Assembly: GCA_900548895.1 (NCBI GenBank)
Contig: URLZ01000035.1
Span: 1 to 25,421, forward strand
From: an uncultured Akkermansia sp.
Lineage (GTDB): Bacteria; Verrucomicrobiota; Verrucomicrobiia; Verrucomicrobiales; Akkermansiaceae
Reading direction: 5' to 3'
DNA length: 25,421 nt
In this document: positions 14,484 through 21,855 of the stretch, piece after piece
How positions within the stretch are numbered: the stretch's first letter is position 1
Layout: each line of letters opens with the position of its first letter
Made by a program: the position numbers and the translations under genes
The notes under the pieces: model-generated
What the model saw: only the letters and a program-made list of their open reading frames with translations
Told to the model about the DNA's origin: nothing
The model's database searches: none

Positions 14484-15209
14484 TCAGCCCCAGAGGATAT
14501 TGAGCGAAGCGCGCAGGACGCCCTCGCCGCTGATATCGTGGTGCGTCGCATGGCCCGCTCGGCGATGGACGATCTCGAGCACCGTGCCCGCCATGGTTTC
14601 GTGGCGGAAGCTGATGCGCAGGCGCCGAGGCTCGCCCTCGGGGCGGAGATCGGAGGGCAGGGCGTCCATTGCCCAGATGAGGTAGGAGGCATTGTTGATG
14701 TGGCCGTTGAAGTCCACGTCGCGTTCGGTGGCGCAGAGGCTGCAGAGCGTCGGCTCGGCCGCGGCCGCAGCGGCGAGGGTTTCTCCATCGATTGGCGAGC
14801 AGAGCGGGGCCGGGGGCTCCGGTAGCTCGAGCCCGGCCTTGCGGAAGGGTGTCGGGCGCCGCCGCTCAACGTCGATGAGCACCCACATCAGATCGGCGCG
14901 GGCGAGCACCTCGCCATCCTCGCCCGCCATCTCCACAAAGCGGCGAGCCTGGAGGGGGGTGGCCTTCCCGGTGTTTGTGCGCAGGCTCACGTTCTCCTTC
15001 CAGCGGGGGCGGCGGAGGAACTCGAAATCGCCCTGCACCTCCACCCAGATGAGCCCCTGCTGCATGCCCCAGTCAAAACCGAGGCCGTTGCGGTCCGCGT
15101 GCATCTCGGCCACCTCCTGGCAGAGGTGCAGGAAGGCCGAAGGCCGGAGCTGGAGATCGCGTCCGCATTCATAGCTGGCGACGCGGTGGCTGAGGAGGAG
15201 ATCGTTCAT
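14484..15209 (-). CDS. Acyl-ACP thioesterase-like protein (double hotdog)
   Basis: Cytosolic thioesterase of the FatA/FatB-like family, 241 residues: two hotdog domains, about 1-125 and 150-241. The first has H-x-x-x-x-G-L-x-x-x-W-G (37-48) and W-V-E-V-Q-G-D-F-E-F. The second has D-V-D-F-N-G-H-I-N-N-A-S-Y (164-176), which matches the D-x-N-x-H-x-N-N-x-x-Y catalytic motif. In this family it releases fatty acids from acyl carrier protein; bacterial members are little studied. An alternative is an acyl-CoA thioesterase, for example for 1,4-dihydroxy-2-naphthoyl-CoA, tempting because menF lies next; the double-hotdog length favours the acyl-ACP type. The ATG at 15209 is set by the promoter 7 bp upstream and by the homologous start of the hotdog. 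No SD. Confidence 0.87.
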   Translation of the reverse strand: MNDLLLSHRVASYECGRDLQLRPSAFLHLCQEVAEMHADRNGLGFDWGMQQGLIWVEVQGDFEFLRRPRWKENVSLRTNTGKATPLQARRFVEMAGEDGEVLARADLMWVLIDVERRRPTPFRKAGLELPEPPAPLCSPIDGETLAAAAAAEPTLCSLCATERDVDFNGHINNASYLIWAMDALPSDLRPEGEPRRLRISFRHETMAGTVLEIVHRRAGHATHHDISGEGVLRASLNILWG

Positions 15210-15216
15210 ACCTGCT

Positions 15217-15245
15217 GTTCTAGCACGCTGGCGCCCTCCTGTCAA
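15217..15245 (-). promoter_or_regulatory. Promoter of the thioesterase gene, predicted leaderless
   Basis: On the minus strand: consensus TTGACA (15245-15240), 17-bp spacer ending GTGC, TAGAAC (15222-15217), then 7 bp to the ATG at 15209. Confidence 0.82.
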
Positions 15246-15356
15246 GGACGCTCGTAGCCGGCAAGACTCGCAGCAAGGGTCGAAAGCGCCCGCGCTGCTC
15301 GCATCGCACATGGCCGGCAGGAGCCCCCTCCGTGCTCCCGTCCCTTCTTCCTGCGC

Positions 15357-15962
15357 TCAGGGCCTTTCCCCTCGTTCACAGAAGCCATCCGCAGCGGCGA
15401 GAAAGCCTCGCAGCAGAGAAGTCCCCTCGGGGCTCAGGATGGATTCGGGGTGAAACTGGAGACCCCAGAGCGGGAGCTCTCGATGCTCGAGGGCCATGGG
15501 GACTCCCTCATCGTCGCAGGCGAGCAGGTGAAGCTCCTCCGGCCAGTGTTTCGGACTGACGGCCCAAGAGTGGTAGAGGCCGACCTGCATAGTGAGCGTC
15601 TGCGAGCCGCTGAGTCGATTGCCGGCGATGCGGATGCGCTTGGCCTGCCCGTGCCGCGGAGCGGGCAGTTGCCTCAGTCGCCCGCCGAAATGCAGGGCCA
15701 TCATTTGAAAGCCGAGGCAGATGCCCAGACAGGGAATCCGGCGGCGGACGGCCTCCGCCAGCAGCTGCTCCGAGGCCGGGTGCTCATGCGGCAGCCCCGG
15801 GCCCGGGGAGATGACGAGCGCATCGGCATCACTCAAGTGCGCGCTTCGAGCTTGTCTTTCGGGCAGGATTGTGGTATGCAGAGAGCCTGCGGCGCGCAGT
15901 CTGTCGGCCAAGAGGTGGGTGAAGGAGTCTTCATTGTCCAGAAGGAGCAGGCGTGTGGCCAT
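15357..15962 (-). CDS. pabA: Aminodeoxychorismate synthase glutamine amidotransferase component
   Basis: Hydrolyses glutamine to give ammonia to PabB for 4-amino-4-deoxychorismate synthesis (folate pathway), 201 residues. It is a class I glutamine amidotransferase: L-L-L-D-N-E-D-S-F-T (5-14), oxyanion loop S-P-G-P-G-L-P (52-58), nucleophile Cys82 in G-I-C-L-G-F-Q, and the His171/Glu173 pair in Q-F-H-P-E-S. PabA and TrpG are hard to separate by sequence and one protein can serve both; divergence from pabB supports PabA. The ATG at 15962 was chosen because it starts the conserved domain and lies 6 bp after a -10 box; an upstream start would read through the promoter. Confidence 0.9.
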   Translation of the reverse strand: MATRLLLLDNEDSFTHLLADRLRAAGSLHTTILPERQARSAHLSDADALVISPGPGLPHEHPASEQLLAEAVRRRIPCLGICLGFQMMALHFGGRLRQLPAPRHGQAKRIRIAGNRLSGSQTLTMQVGLYHSWAVSPKHWPEELHLLACDDEGVPMALEHRELPLWGLQFHPESILSPEGTSLLRGFLAAADGFCERGERP

Positions 15963-15968
15963 GCCGAC

Positions 15969-15997
15969 ATCATAGCCGAACTCACGCAGTATGTCTA
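15969..15997 (-). promoter_or_regulatory. Promoter of pabA, overlapping the pabB start codon
   Basis: On the minus strand: TAGACA (15997-15992), 17-bp spacer, TATGAT (15974-15969), then 6 bp to the pabA ATG at 15962. The -35 box lies inside the first codons of the divergent pabB gene (ATG at 15991). I found no convincing promoter for pabB itself. Confidence 0.75.
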
Positions 15998-17022
15998 TTC
16001 CCGAATCCGCCGTGGAGCGCTTCAACGCTTGGGGGCGAGCCCGTCGCCCCTTCGTGTTCGCGATCCCCTACGACACATCCTTGCCCTGTCTTGCTGAGCC
16101 TCTCGATGAGGAAGGCGGAGAGCTGTATTATTCCCTGCCCGGCGTGCAGCGTCTGCCGAAGCCCGAGCCCTGGCCCTCCGAGATCCTCTGGGAGCCGGAG
16201 TGGCCGTCGCTTGACGCCTACCGCCGCGCCTTCGACATCGTGCAGCACCACCTGAAGCGCGGAGACAGCTATTTGACCAACCTCTGCATGGCGACCCCGG
16301 TGCGCAGCAACCTGTCCCCTGATCAGATTTTCTGCCGGGCTCGGGCTCCCTATCGCCTGCTGCTGCCCGGCCGCTTCGCCTGTTTCTCGCCGGAGCTCTT
16401 CGTGCGGATGCGCGGGGAGCTGATCGAGACCTGCCCGATGAAGGGAACCTCGGAGGAGGAGGGGCGCGAGGCTCTGCTGGCAGACGAGAAGGAGCAGCGC
16501 GAGCACGCGACGGTGGTGGATTTACTGCGCAATGATTTGGCGCTGGTGGGCTCCGGGGTTCGCGTGGGGCGCTACCGCTATGCTGAGCGGCTCGTGACGC
16601 AGCGCGGTGCCCTCTGGGCGACGAGCTCGCTCATTCAGGCGCACCTGCCCCGGGACTGGCAGGATGAGCTCGGCACGCTGCTGGCGAGAATGCTGCCGGC
16701 CGGCAGCGTGACGGGAGCGCCCAAGCTGTGGACCTGCCGAGTCATCGAGAAGGCGGAGACCTGCTCTCGCGGCTACTACACGGGCATCTTCGGCGTGTTC
16801 AACGGCGAGGGACTGGAATCCGCCGTGAGCATCCGCTTCGTGGAGAGACTGAGCCCCGGGCGCCTGCTGTACCGCAGCGGCGGGGGCGTGACGACGCTGA
16901 GCGACCCCGTGGCAGAGTACGAGGAGCTGTGCCGCAAGGTCTATCTGCCGCTGGGCGCCGGGGAGCTGGCAGCTCTGCGAAAGGGGAAAGCGGAGAAAGG
17001 AGGGACGCGCGATGCTCTTTGA
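15991..17022 (+). CDS. pabB: Aminodeoxychorismate synthase component I
   Basis: Converts chorismate plus ammonia to 4-amino-4-deoxychorismate, 343 residues. This is shorter than E. coli PabB and lacks most of the N-terminal domain, like Bacteroides-type enzymes. The motif P-M-K-G-T (149-153) has the catalytic Lys of PabB (anthranilate synthase has Ala there), which separates it from TrpE. Also present are D-L-L-R-N-D (177-182), S-V-T-G-A-P-K (239-245), Y-Y-T-G-I-F-G (262-268) and A-E-Y-E-E (308-312). It diverges from pabA across only 28 bp, and overlaps pabC by 11 bp. The start at 15991 is the first ATG after the shared intergenic region; no SD is visible. Confidence 0.92.
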   Translation: MSIPESAVERFNAWGRARRPFVFAIPYDTSLPCLAEPLDEEGGELYYSLPGVQRLPKPEPWPSEILWEPEWPSLDAYRRAFDIVQHHLKRGDSYLTNLCMATPVRSNLSPDQIFCRARAPYRLLLPGRFACFSPELFVRMRGELIETCPMKGTSEEEGREALLADEKEQREHATVVDLLRNDLALVGSGVRVGRYRYAERLVTQRGALWATSSLIQAHLPRDWQDELGTLLARMLPAGSVTGAPKLWTCRVIEKAETCSRGYYTGIFGVFNGEGLESAVSIRFVERLSPGRLLYRSGGGVTTLSDPVAEYEELCRKVYLPLGAGELAALRKGKAEKGGTRDAL

Positions 17023-17593
17023 GACGATCCGCGTGCTCGATGGGGTTGCGGAGCGCGTGACGCTGCACCGCGAGCGGGCCGAGAGGAGCTGCGGGCGAGC
17101 CCTGCCGCAGCTGGAGTCGGCGGTGGCCATGGCCCTCGAGGCACTGCCTCGCCGCGGCGAGTTTCGCCTGCATCTTTCGTATGATGCCGACGGCGTGGCG
17201 TCGATGACGGCCGTGCCCTACCGCCTCCGCCGGCTGAGGCGCCTGCGCGCGGTGGAGGCTGAGGTGGACTACTCCCTCAAGTCGGAGGATCGCCGCGCGC
17301 TGGAGTCTCTGCGGCAGCGCTGCGACGATGCGGACGAGGTGCTGATTCTCCGCGGAGGGTGGGTGACGGATACGACCTTCAGCAACGTGCTGCTGGGGGA
17401 ACCGGGGCACTGGATTTGCCCCACGCACTACCTGCTGCGCGGAACGCGGCGCGAATCCCTGCTGCGAGCTGGTTCTGTGGAGCTGCGCCCCCTGCGCGCG
17501 GAGGATCTGCATCGCTTTCGCTTCATCACGCTCATCAACGCCATGCTGCCGCCTGGTCGCCTCATGCTGCCGACATCCGCCCTGTTGCTGTGA
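17012..17593 (+). CDS. pabC: Aminodeoxychorismate lyase-like class IV aminotransferase
   Basis: Likely PLP enzyme that releases pyruvate from aminodeoxychorismate to give 4-aminobenzoate, 193 residues. It is short for the family (usually 260-280) but similar in size to Bacteroides-type members. The PLP Lys is probably Lys90 in V-D-Y-S-L-K; A-D-E-V-L-I (107-112) and V-T-D-T-T-F-S-N (118-125) are the usual strand and cofactor loop, and L-R-G-T-R-R-E-S-L-L (142-151) is the phosphate-binding region. It starts inside the end of pabB, and has the only strong SD in the window (AGGAGG, 8 nt before the ATG). The function is inferred from fold plus position; other class IV aminotransferases have the same fold. 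Confidence 0.85.
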   Translation: MLFETIRVLDGVAERVTLHRERAERSCGRALPQLESAVAMALEALPRRGEFRLHLSYDADGVASMTAVPYRLRRLRRLRAVEAEVDYSLKSEDRRALESLRQRCDDADEVLILRGGWVTDTTFSNVLLGEPGHWICPTHYLLRGTRRESLLRAGSVELRPLRAEDLHRFRFITLINAMLPPGRLMLPTSALLL

Positions 17594-17760
17594 GGGAGAC
17601 CCCGGATGCTCGGCTCGACGCCTGACGGAGAATTCGATGTCGCTCCGCCGTCCGCTCCCGTCGCCCGCTTCCGTCGCAAGAGGCTCGAATGCCGCCCCGC
17701 CTCCTCCCGCCGGGGAGCGAGCCGCGGCTGTTGATCGCCCCTCTCCTCGACGCAAAAGAG

Positions 17761-17793
17761 AGCCCCCGGCCGCACGGAGGGCGGCCGGGGGCT
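17761..17793 (-). terminator. Rho-independent terminator of the prepilin-aroG operon
   Basis: A perfect 12-bp GC-rich stem (17761-17772 with 17782-17793) closes a 9-nt loop. On the minus strand it is followed by CTCTTTTGC. It lies 32 bp after the DAHP synthase stop. It may also slow transcription arriving from pabC, though the T run is on the other side. Confidence 0.8.
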
Positions 17794-17824
17794 GAGGGGT
17801 GAATCGGTTGCTGACGGTTGGGGG

Positions 17825-18889
17825 TCAGCCGCGAGCCTTGCGGCGGGCGCGCACCGCCTGCGCCAAGGTATCGAGCATGGCGACGGTGCCTTCCCAGTCG
17901 ACGCAGGCATCGGTGATGCTGACGCCATACTTGAGCGGCTTGATGCACTTCTGGTTGCCCGCATGAATGTTACTCTCGATCATGACGGCACCGATGGCGT
18001 CCTCTCCGGCGGCGAGTTGCGCAGCGACGTCCTCGGCGACGAGGTGCTGCTCCTCCCAGCGCTTGTGGCTGTTGCCGTGGGAGCAGTCAATCATCAGGCG
18101 GTTGTCTATGCCCGCCTTCGACTGCACTTCCCAAGCCTTGCGCACGTGTTCATTGCTGAAGTTCGGCCCCTGAGAAGAGCCGCGCAGAATGAGGTGGCAG
18201 CAGTCGTTACCCGCGGTTGAGACAATGGCCGAGACGCCCTGCTTCGTGACGGAGAGGAAGCAGTGCGGATGCGTCGCGGAGATGATGCCGTCAACGGCGA
18301 TCTGCACGGAGCCCGAGGTGCCGTTCTTGAAACCGATGGGCATCGAGAGCCCGCTCGCCAGCTCGCGGTGCACCTGGCTCTCCGTCGTCCGGGCGCCGAT
18401 GGCTCCCCAGGCGATGAGGTCGCAGATGTACTGCGGCGTAATGGTATCGAGGAACTCGGTGGCTGCCGGCACGCCCATTTCGGCCAAGCGCAGCAGCAGG
18501 CCGCGCGCCATGCGAAGGCCGCTGTTGATATTGTAGGACTCGTCCATGAACGGATCATTGATGAGCCCCTTCCAGCCGATGGTTGTGCGCGGCTTCTCAA
18601 AATAGACGCGCATGATGATCAGCAGATCTTCAGCGTAGTGCTCGCGCGCCGCGGCGATGCGGTCGGCGTAGTCGATGGCGGCGATGGTGTCATGGATGGA
18701 GCAGGGCCCCACCATGACAGCCAGGCGGTCGTCTTCTTTTTTGAGGATGCGGCGAATCTCCTCACGGGTTTCGTACACCATCTTGCTGGCGGCCGTGCTG
18801 GCAGGGAAGTCCTGCATCAGAATGGCCGGCGAGATCAGCGGACGAATGTCCGTGATGCGAACGTCATCTGTAATAAACGAGTGGTTCAT
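17825..18889 (-). CDS. aroG: 3-deoxy-7-phosphoheptulonate (DAHP) synthase, class I
   Basis: Joins phosphoenolpyruvate and erythrose 4-phosphate, the first step of the shikimate pathway that feeds chorismate; cytosolic, 354 residues, matching E. coli AroG/F/H. Signatures: G-P-C-S-I-H-D (61-67, metal ligand Cys63), R-V-Y-F-E-K-P-R-T-T-I-G-W-K-G (94-108), G-A-R-T-T-E-S-Q (165-172), G-F-K-N-G-T (186-191), C-S-H-G-N (269-273, ligand His271), ligands Glu305 and Asp329. Which aromatic amino acid inhibits it cannot be read, and the aroG/aroF/aroH letter is only nominal. It starts 5 bp after the prepilin-like gene and probably shares its promoter. A GGAAGG stretch about 14 nt before the ATG may serve as a distant SD. 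Confidence 0.95.
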   Translation of the reverse strand: MNHSFITDDVRITDIRPLISPAILMQDFPASTAASKMVYETREEIRRILKKEDDRLAVMVGPCSIHDTIAAIDYADRIAAAREHYAEDLLIIMRVYFEKPRTTIGWKGLINDPFMDESYNINSGLRMARGLLLRLAEMGVPAATEFLDTITPQYICDLIAWGAIGARTTESQVHRELASGLSMPIGFKNGTSGSVQIAVDGIISATHPHCFLSVTKQGVSAIVSTAGNDCCHLILRGSSQGPNFSNEHVRKAWEVQSKAGIDNRLMIDCSHGNSHKRWEEQHLVAEDVAAQLAAGEDAIGAVMIESNIHAGNQKCIKPLKYGVSITDACVDWEGTVAMLDTLAQAVRARRKARG

Positions 18890-18894
18890 GAAAA

Positions 18895-19692
18895 TCAGCT
18901 TTCCTTCCAGGAGTAGATGTTGTCTTCGATCGCGTCGCGCATCTCCAGAAGTCTCTCTGCGGCTTCCTCAGCTTCGCGCTGGCGCTCCTCGGCGCTCTTG
19001 CGACCCTTCTTCCCCTTGTCGTCCTTCTTGTCATCCTTGTTGCGAGCTCCCTTTTTGCCCTTGCCTTTGCCGGTATCCAGCTGATCGCTGTTCTCGCCGT
19101 TGCTGAGCTCAATCGGGGCGATGCCCTCCTGATCCTTGCCGAGGCTGTAGACGAGGAAGTGGGTGTTGCGAATCGGGCGACCCTTTTCGACGAAGGGATC
19201 GGTGTTTTTGGAGATGTCGGTCTCGTCCGTGTAGATGACGTAGTAGGGAGAGCCCCAGGGATCGTAGTAGCCGGGGTCATCGTTGTCGTCATAATAGACG
19301 CCGCTGGCGGGATCATCGACCGCGTTCACTTTGAGGTAAAGCGTGTTGCGGGTGTTGAACTTGTCGTCAACGTCACCCTCGTCGTTGAGCAGGATGCGCA
19401 GCATGCGGCCGTCCTGAGCCTCGGCCAGCTTGAAGTGCAGGCGCTCGGCATTGCGCGGGAAGGTGCTGAAGTCGAGCGGCGGAGCCTGCGTGTCGTTCAT
19501 GAAGTCCTCCGCCGCGGTGGCGATCTGGGCACAGACTTCGCGAGCTGCGGCGTTATTACCCCGGTCTTTGGCGCCTAAGACGACGACGAGGGAGATGGTG
19601 GAGAGGGTTGCCAGAATGGCAATGACGACCAGCAGCTCAATGAGGGTGAAGCCGCGGCGGCTCAGGGAGGGGGGCAGGAAAGAGGCTTTCAT
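18895..19692 (-). CDS. Prepilin-type (type IV pilin / pseudopilin-like) protein with charged tail
   Basis: Probable secretion pseudopilin or pilin-like protein, 265 residues. The type III signal is S-R-R-G-F-T-L-I-E-L-L; cleavage is expected after Gly14, leaving Phe15 with Glu19 at +5. The hydrophobic helix spans about 15-40. The globular part has Y-Y-D-P-W-G-S-P-Y-Y (142-151) and ends in S-L-G-K-D-Q (183-188), typical of PulG-like pseudopilins. Beyond this is an unusual extension (about 200-265): first Lys/Gly/Asp-rich, then a Glu/Arg-rich probable helix. No other pilus or secretion gene is near. Such single prepilin-like genes are numerous in Verrucomicrobiota and Planctomycetota, often without known function. 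The ATG at 19692 is 8 bp after the -10 box. Confidence 0.9.
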   Translation of the reverse strand: MKASFLPPSLSRRGFTLIELLVVIAILATLSTISLVVVLGAKDRGNNAAAREVCAQIATAAEDFMNDTQAPPLDFSTFPRNAERLHFKLAEAQDGRMLRILLNDEGDVDDKFNTRNTLYLKVNAVDDPASGVYYDDNDDPGYYDPWGSPYYVIYTDETDISKNTDPFVEKGRPIRNTHFLVYSLGKDQEGIAPIELSNGENSDQLDTGKGKGKKGARNKDDKKDDKGKKGRKSAEERQREAEEAAERLLEMRDAIEDNIYSWKES

Positions 19693-19700
19693 ACGGGGTC

Positions 19701-19729
19701 AGTCTAGCACAACAGACGGGGCATGGCAA
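19701..19729 (-). promoter_or_regulatory. Promoter of the prepilin-aroG operon, predicted leaderless
   Basis: On the minus strand: TTGCCA (19729-19724), 17-bp spacer ending GTGC, TAGACT (19706-19701), then 8 bp to the ATG at 19692. Confidence 0.78.
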
Positions 19730-19757
19730 GCAAAAGGCGCCCGGGCACGGTCTGTTT

Positions 19758-20597
19758 TCATCGCTTTTTGGCCAGCAGGCCGTATTTGGGAGAGAGGAGG
19801 TAGGCGAGCAGGAAGAGCAGACCGAGCACGAGGATGATGGTGGCACCGAGGTGCCAGCCCAGCGGGAAGGAGAGGAAGAAGGCGAGAACGGAGCCGCCGC
19901 CTCCGATGAGTCCGCCGCCCCAGAAGAGAAGCTCGGCGCGGTCCGTGAGCAGGTAGACCGTGGCGGCGGGGGCGACGAGCAGTCCGAGGGTGAGGAAGGC
20001 CCCGACCGCTTGCAGGGAGGAGACGAGCACGAGAATGAGCAGCGCGAAGATGCCGTAGCTGAAGAGCCGCGTCGGGATGCCCATGGTAGCTGCGGCGCGG
20101 GGGTCGAAGAGGCAGATGAGCAGGGGGCGCTTGAGCGCGGTGATGCTCAGCACGGCGAGGGCGCCGGTGACGTAGGCGATGAGCAGGTCCATATTGCTCA
20201 TGCTCATGATGTTGCCGAAGAGCCAGTCGTCGACTTTCTGCTGGAGGCCGAGGCGCACGAGAATGATGTAGCCGATGGCAAAGGCTGTGGTGTGCAGGAT
20301 GGAGAGCGCGGTGTCGTGATCGAGCCGCGAGGTGCGCGAGACGAAGAGGGACCCCAGCCCGACGAGCAGCCCGGCGATGACGGCGCCGATGAGGATGCTC
20401 AGCTCGACGAGGCCGAAGAGCAGGATAGCCAGAGCGATGCCGGGCAGAAGGGCGCAGCTGAGGGTGCCGATTTGCAGGGAGGAGCGCCGCATGAAGACGA
20501 GGGCGCTCACGAAGCCGTTGGTGAAGCCGGTGACGGCGCAGGCCCAGAGGCTGCGCTGGGCGATGGGTTCGCTGAGGAAGGTCCAGATATCGCTCAT
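19758..20597 (-). CDS. znuB: Metal ABC transporter permease (ABC-3 family)
   Basis: Inner-membrane permease of a zinc/manganese/iron-type importer, 279 residues with about eight hydrophobic segments. The family block G-A-F-L-T-L-G-L-L-V-A-P-A-A (TM-coupling region, middle of the protein) is clear, as are an R-R-S-S-L-Q-I-G-T-L start of the second helix and A-A-A-T-M-G-I-P before the ABC contact. The start codon overlaps the ATPase stop by 4 bp (ATGA), so the two are made together. The C-terminus ends in a short basic tail. The name znuB follows the predicted Zn ligands of the binding protein; manganese cannot be excluded. No terminator is convincing between this gene and the next promoter. 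Confidence 0.92.
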   Translation of the reverse strand: MSDIWTFLSEPIAQRSLWACAVTGFTNGFVSALVFMRRSSLQIGTLSCALLPGIALAILLFGLVELSILIGAVIAGLLVGLGSLFVSRTSRLDHDTALSILHTTAFAIGYIILVRLGLQQKVDDWLFGNIMSMSNMDLLIAYVTGALAVLSITALKRPLLICLFDPRAAATMGIPTRLFSYGIFALLILVLVSSLQAVGAFLTLGLLVAPAATVYLLTDRAELLFWGGGLIGGGGSVLAFFLSFPLGWHLGATIILVLGLLFLLAYLLSPKYGLLAKKR

Positions 20598-21379
20598 GAG
20601 GAGAAGGTGTGCGGGAGGTAGCCGAAGGTGTCGCGCAGGTGCTCCGGAGTGAGGCTCTCAGCCGTACTGCCGAAGGTGATCAGGCGACGACGCAGCAACA
20701 GGCAGTGGTCGAAGATGAGGGGAGCCGTGCTCAGATCGTGGTGCGAGGCGATGATGAGGCGCCCCTCGCTGGCCAGGGTGCAGAGCATGCTGCCGAGAGA
20801 CTCGGAGCCCGGGAGATCGAGGCCGGTGAAGGGCTCGTCGAGCAGGAGGATGTGGGCCTCCTGCGCCAAGGCCCGGGCAAGGAAAGCGCGCTGCTGCTGA
20901 CCTCCCGACAGTGCGCTGATCTGGCGGTTGCTCAACTCCGTGAGCCCCAGCACGTCGAGGGCGCGCTCGACGATGTCGATATCGTGCCGCTTCATCCGCC
21001 GCCACGGGCCGAGCCCGGGGTAGCGCCCCATTTCCACGAGGCTGCGCACGGTAAGCGGAAAATTCCAGTTGACTTCGCTGCGCTGCGGTACGTAGGCGAG
21101 CTCACGGCGGTTTTCGTCCAGCGGACTGCCGTTCCAGAGAATGCGGCCGCCGCGCGGCTTCAGCAGCCCGGCCAAGGCGTTGAGCAGGGTCGACTTCCCG
21201 GCGCCGTTGGGGCCGATGAGGGCGAGGGTGTGCCCGCAGGGGATGCTGAAGCTGATGTCGCTCAGCGCGTCGACGCGGCCATAGCCGGCAGAGAGATGCT
21301 CGACGCAGAGACAGTGCCCGCCGTGGTGGTGGCAGCCGGCCCCCCAGCAAATGTGATCTTCCGTTGCCGTGTTGCTCAT
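20594..21379 (-). CDS. znuC: Metal ABC transporter ATPase with Cys/His-rich N-terminus
   Basis: Cytosolic ATPase of the metal importer, 261 residues. Walker A is G-P-N-G-A-G-K-S (57-64), the Q-loop is V-P-Q-R (97-100), signature L-S-G-G-Q-Q (158-163), Walker B I-L-L-L-D-E-P (178-184) and switch His 213/214. Before the ABC domain is an unusual segment (9-28) with H9, C11, C16, H17-H19, H22, C23, C25 and H28: ten possible metal ligands in twenty residues. ZnuC-type ATPases normally begin directly with the ABC fold. I chose the ATG at 21379 because it overlaps the preceding stop as ATGA; an ATG two codons earlier (21385) is also possible. The overlap chain 159-aa gene, znuC, znuB implies tight coupling. 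Confidence 0.93.
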   Translation of the reverse strand: MSNTATEDHICWGAGCHHHGGHCLCVEHLSAGYGRVDALSDISFSIPCGHTLALIGPNGAGKSTLLNALAGLLKPRGGRILWNGSPLDENRRELAYVPQRSEVNWNFPLTVRSLVEMGRYPGLGPWRRMKRHDIDIVERALDVLGLTELSNRQISALSGGQQQRAFLARALAQEAHILLLDEPFTGLDLPGSESLGSMLCTLASEGRLIIASHHDLSTAPLIFDHCLLLRRRLITFGSTAESLTPEHLRDTFGYLPHTFSS

Positions 21380-21855
21380 GGCCAAGTGAAGGTGAAGTGA
21401 TCGAGCATGACGCGTCCCTGAGAAAGAGTCCAGCGCGTGCAGTCCGCCGCAGGCGCACCGGCGGGCTCAAGGGTGATGGTGACCGCCTGAGGGCCCTCGT
21501 CAGGCCAGAGGGCCTCCACTTCGAGATCGATGCTCGTCAGCGGGGCTGGCAGCTCCGTGCGGAACTCCCAGGGGAACGCATCGTCCTCCGTGTCGCCCTC
21601 TGCTCCGGCTGCATTGTCGCCTGTCCCGGCTTCCAAACGGCCGATCGTTTCTCCTCCGCGCCGCAGCTCCAGCGAAAGGGGGCGACCCGTGAATCGGACG
21701 GTGACATAGGTCGGCAGCGTCGTCTCTGCGGCGTCGTTTGTCTGCTCCTGCTGAGAGACGAGGGGCGGTGGAGCGCTGCTGAGCAGACGGAAGAGCGGCA
21801 AGCCGGCCGCCGCTACGATGAGCAGGGCCAAGCTGGTGGAGGCAAGGGGGGACAT
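21376..21855 (-). CDS. Membrane-anchored protein of unknown function, coupled to the metal ABC ATPase
   Basis: I do not recognise this 159-residue protein. Residues 6-25 are one hydrophobic segment (signal anchor, or an uncleaved signal). A Gln/Thr/Pro linker follows, then a predicted beta-rich domain from about 47: V-T-V-R-F-T-G-R-P-L-S-L-E-L-R at 51-65, a Gly/Asp/Glu-rich acidic loop (about 76-92), then more beta-like sequence. The rest would face the periplasm. Its stop overlaps the znuC start (ATGA), so it is made together with the transporter, and it sits between the binding-protein gene and the ATPase. It might assist metal capture or the permease; that is inference from position. The last 23 nt before its ATG contain no G, and no promoter is clear. 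Confidence 0.78.
   Translation of the reverse strand: MSPLASTSLALLIVAAAGLPLFRLLSSAPPPLVSQQEQTNDAAETTLPTYVTVRFTGRPLSLELRRGGETIGRLEAGTGDNAAGAEGDTEDDAFPWEFRTELPAPLTSIDLEVEALWPDEGPQAVTITLEPAGAPAADCTRWTLSQGRVMLDHFTFTWP

Noticed and set aside
15357..17022. TrpG/TrpE (anthranilate synthase) instead of PabA/PabB
   Set aside because: The P-M-K-G-T motif has the Lys of aminodeoxychorismate synthase, and a class IV aminotransferase (pabC-like) follows. The amidotransferase might still serve both pathways.
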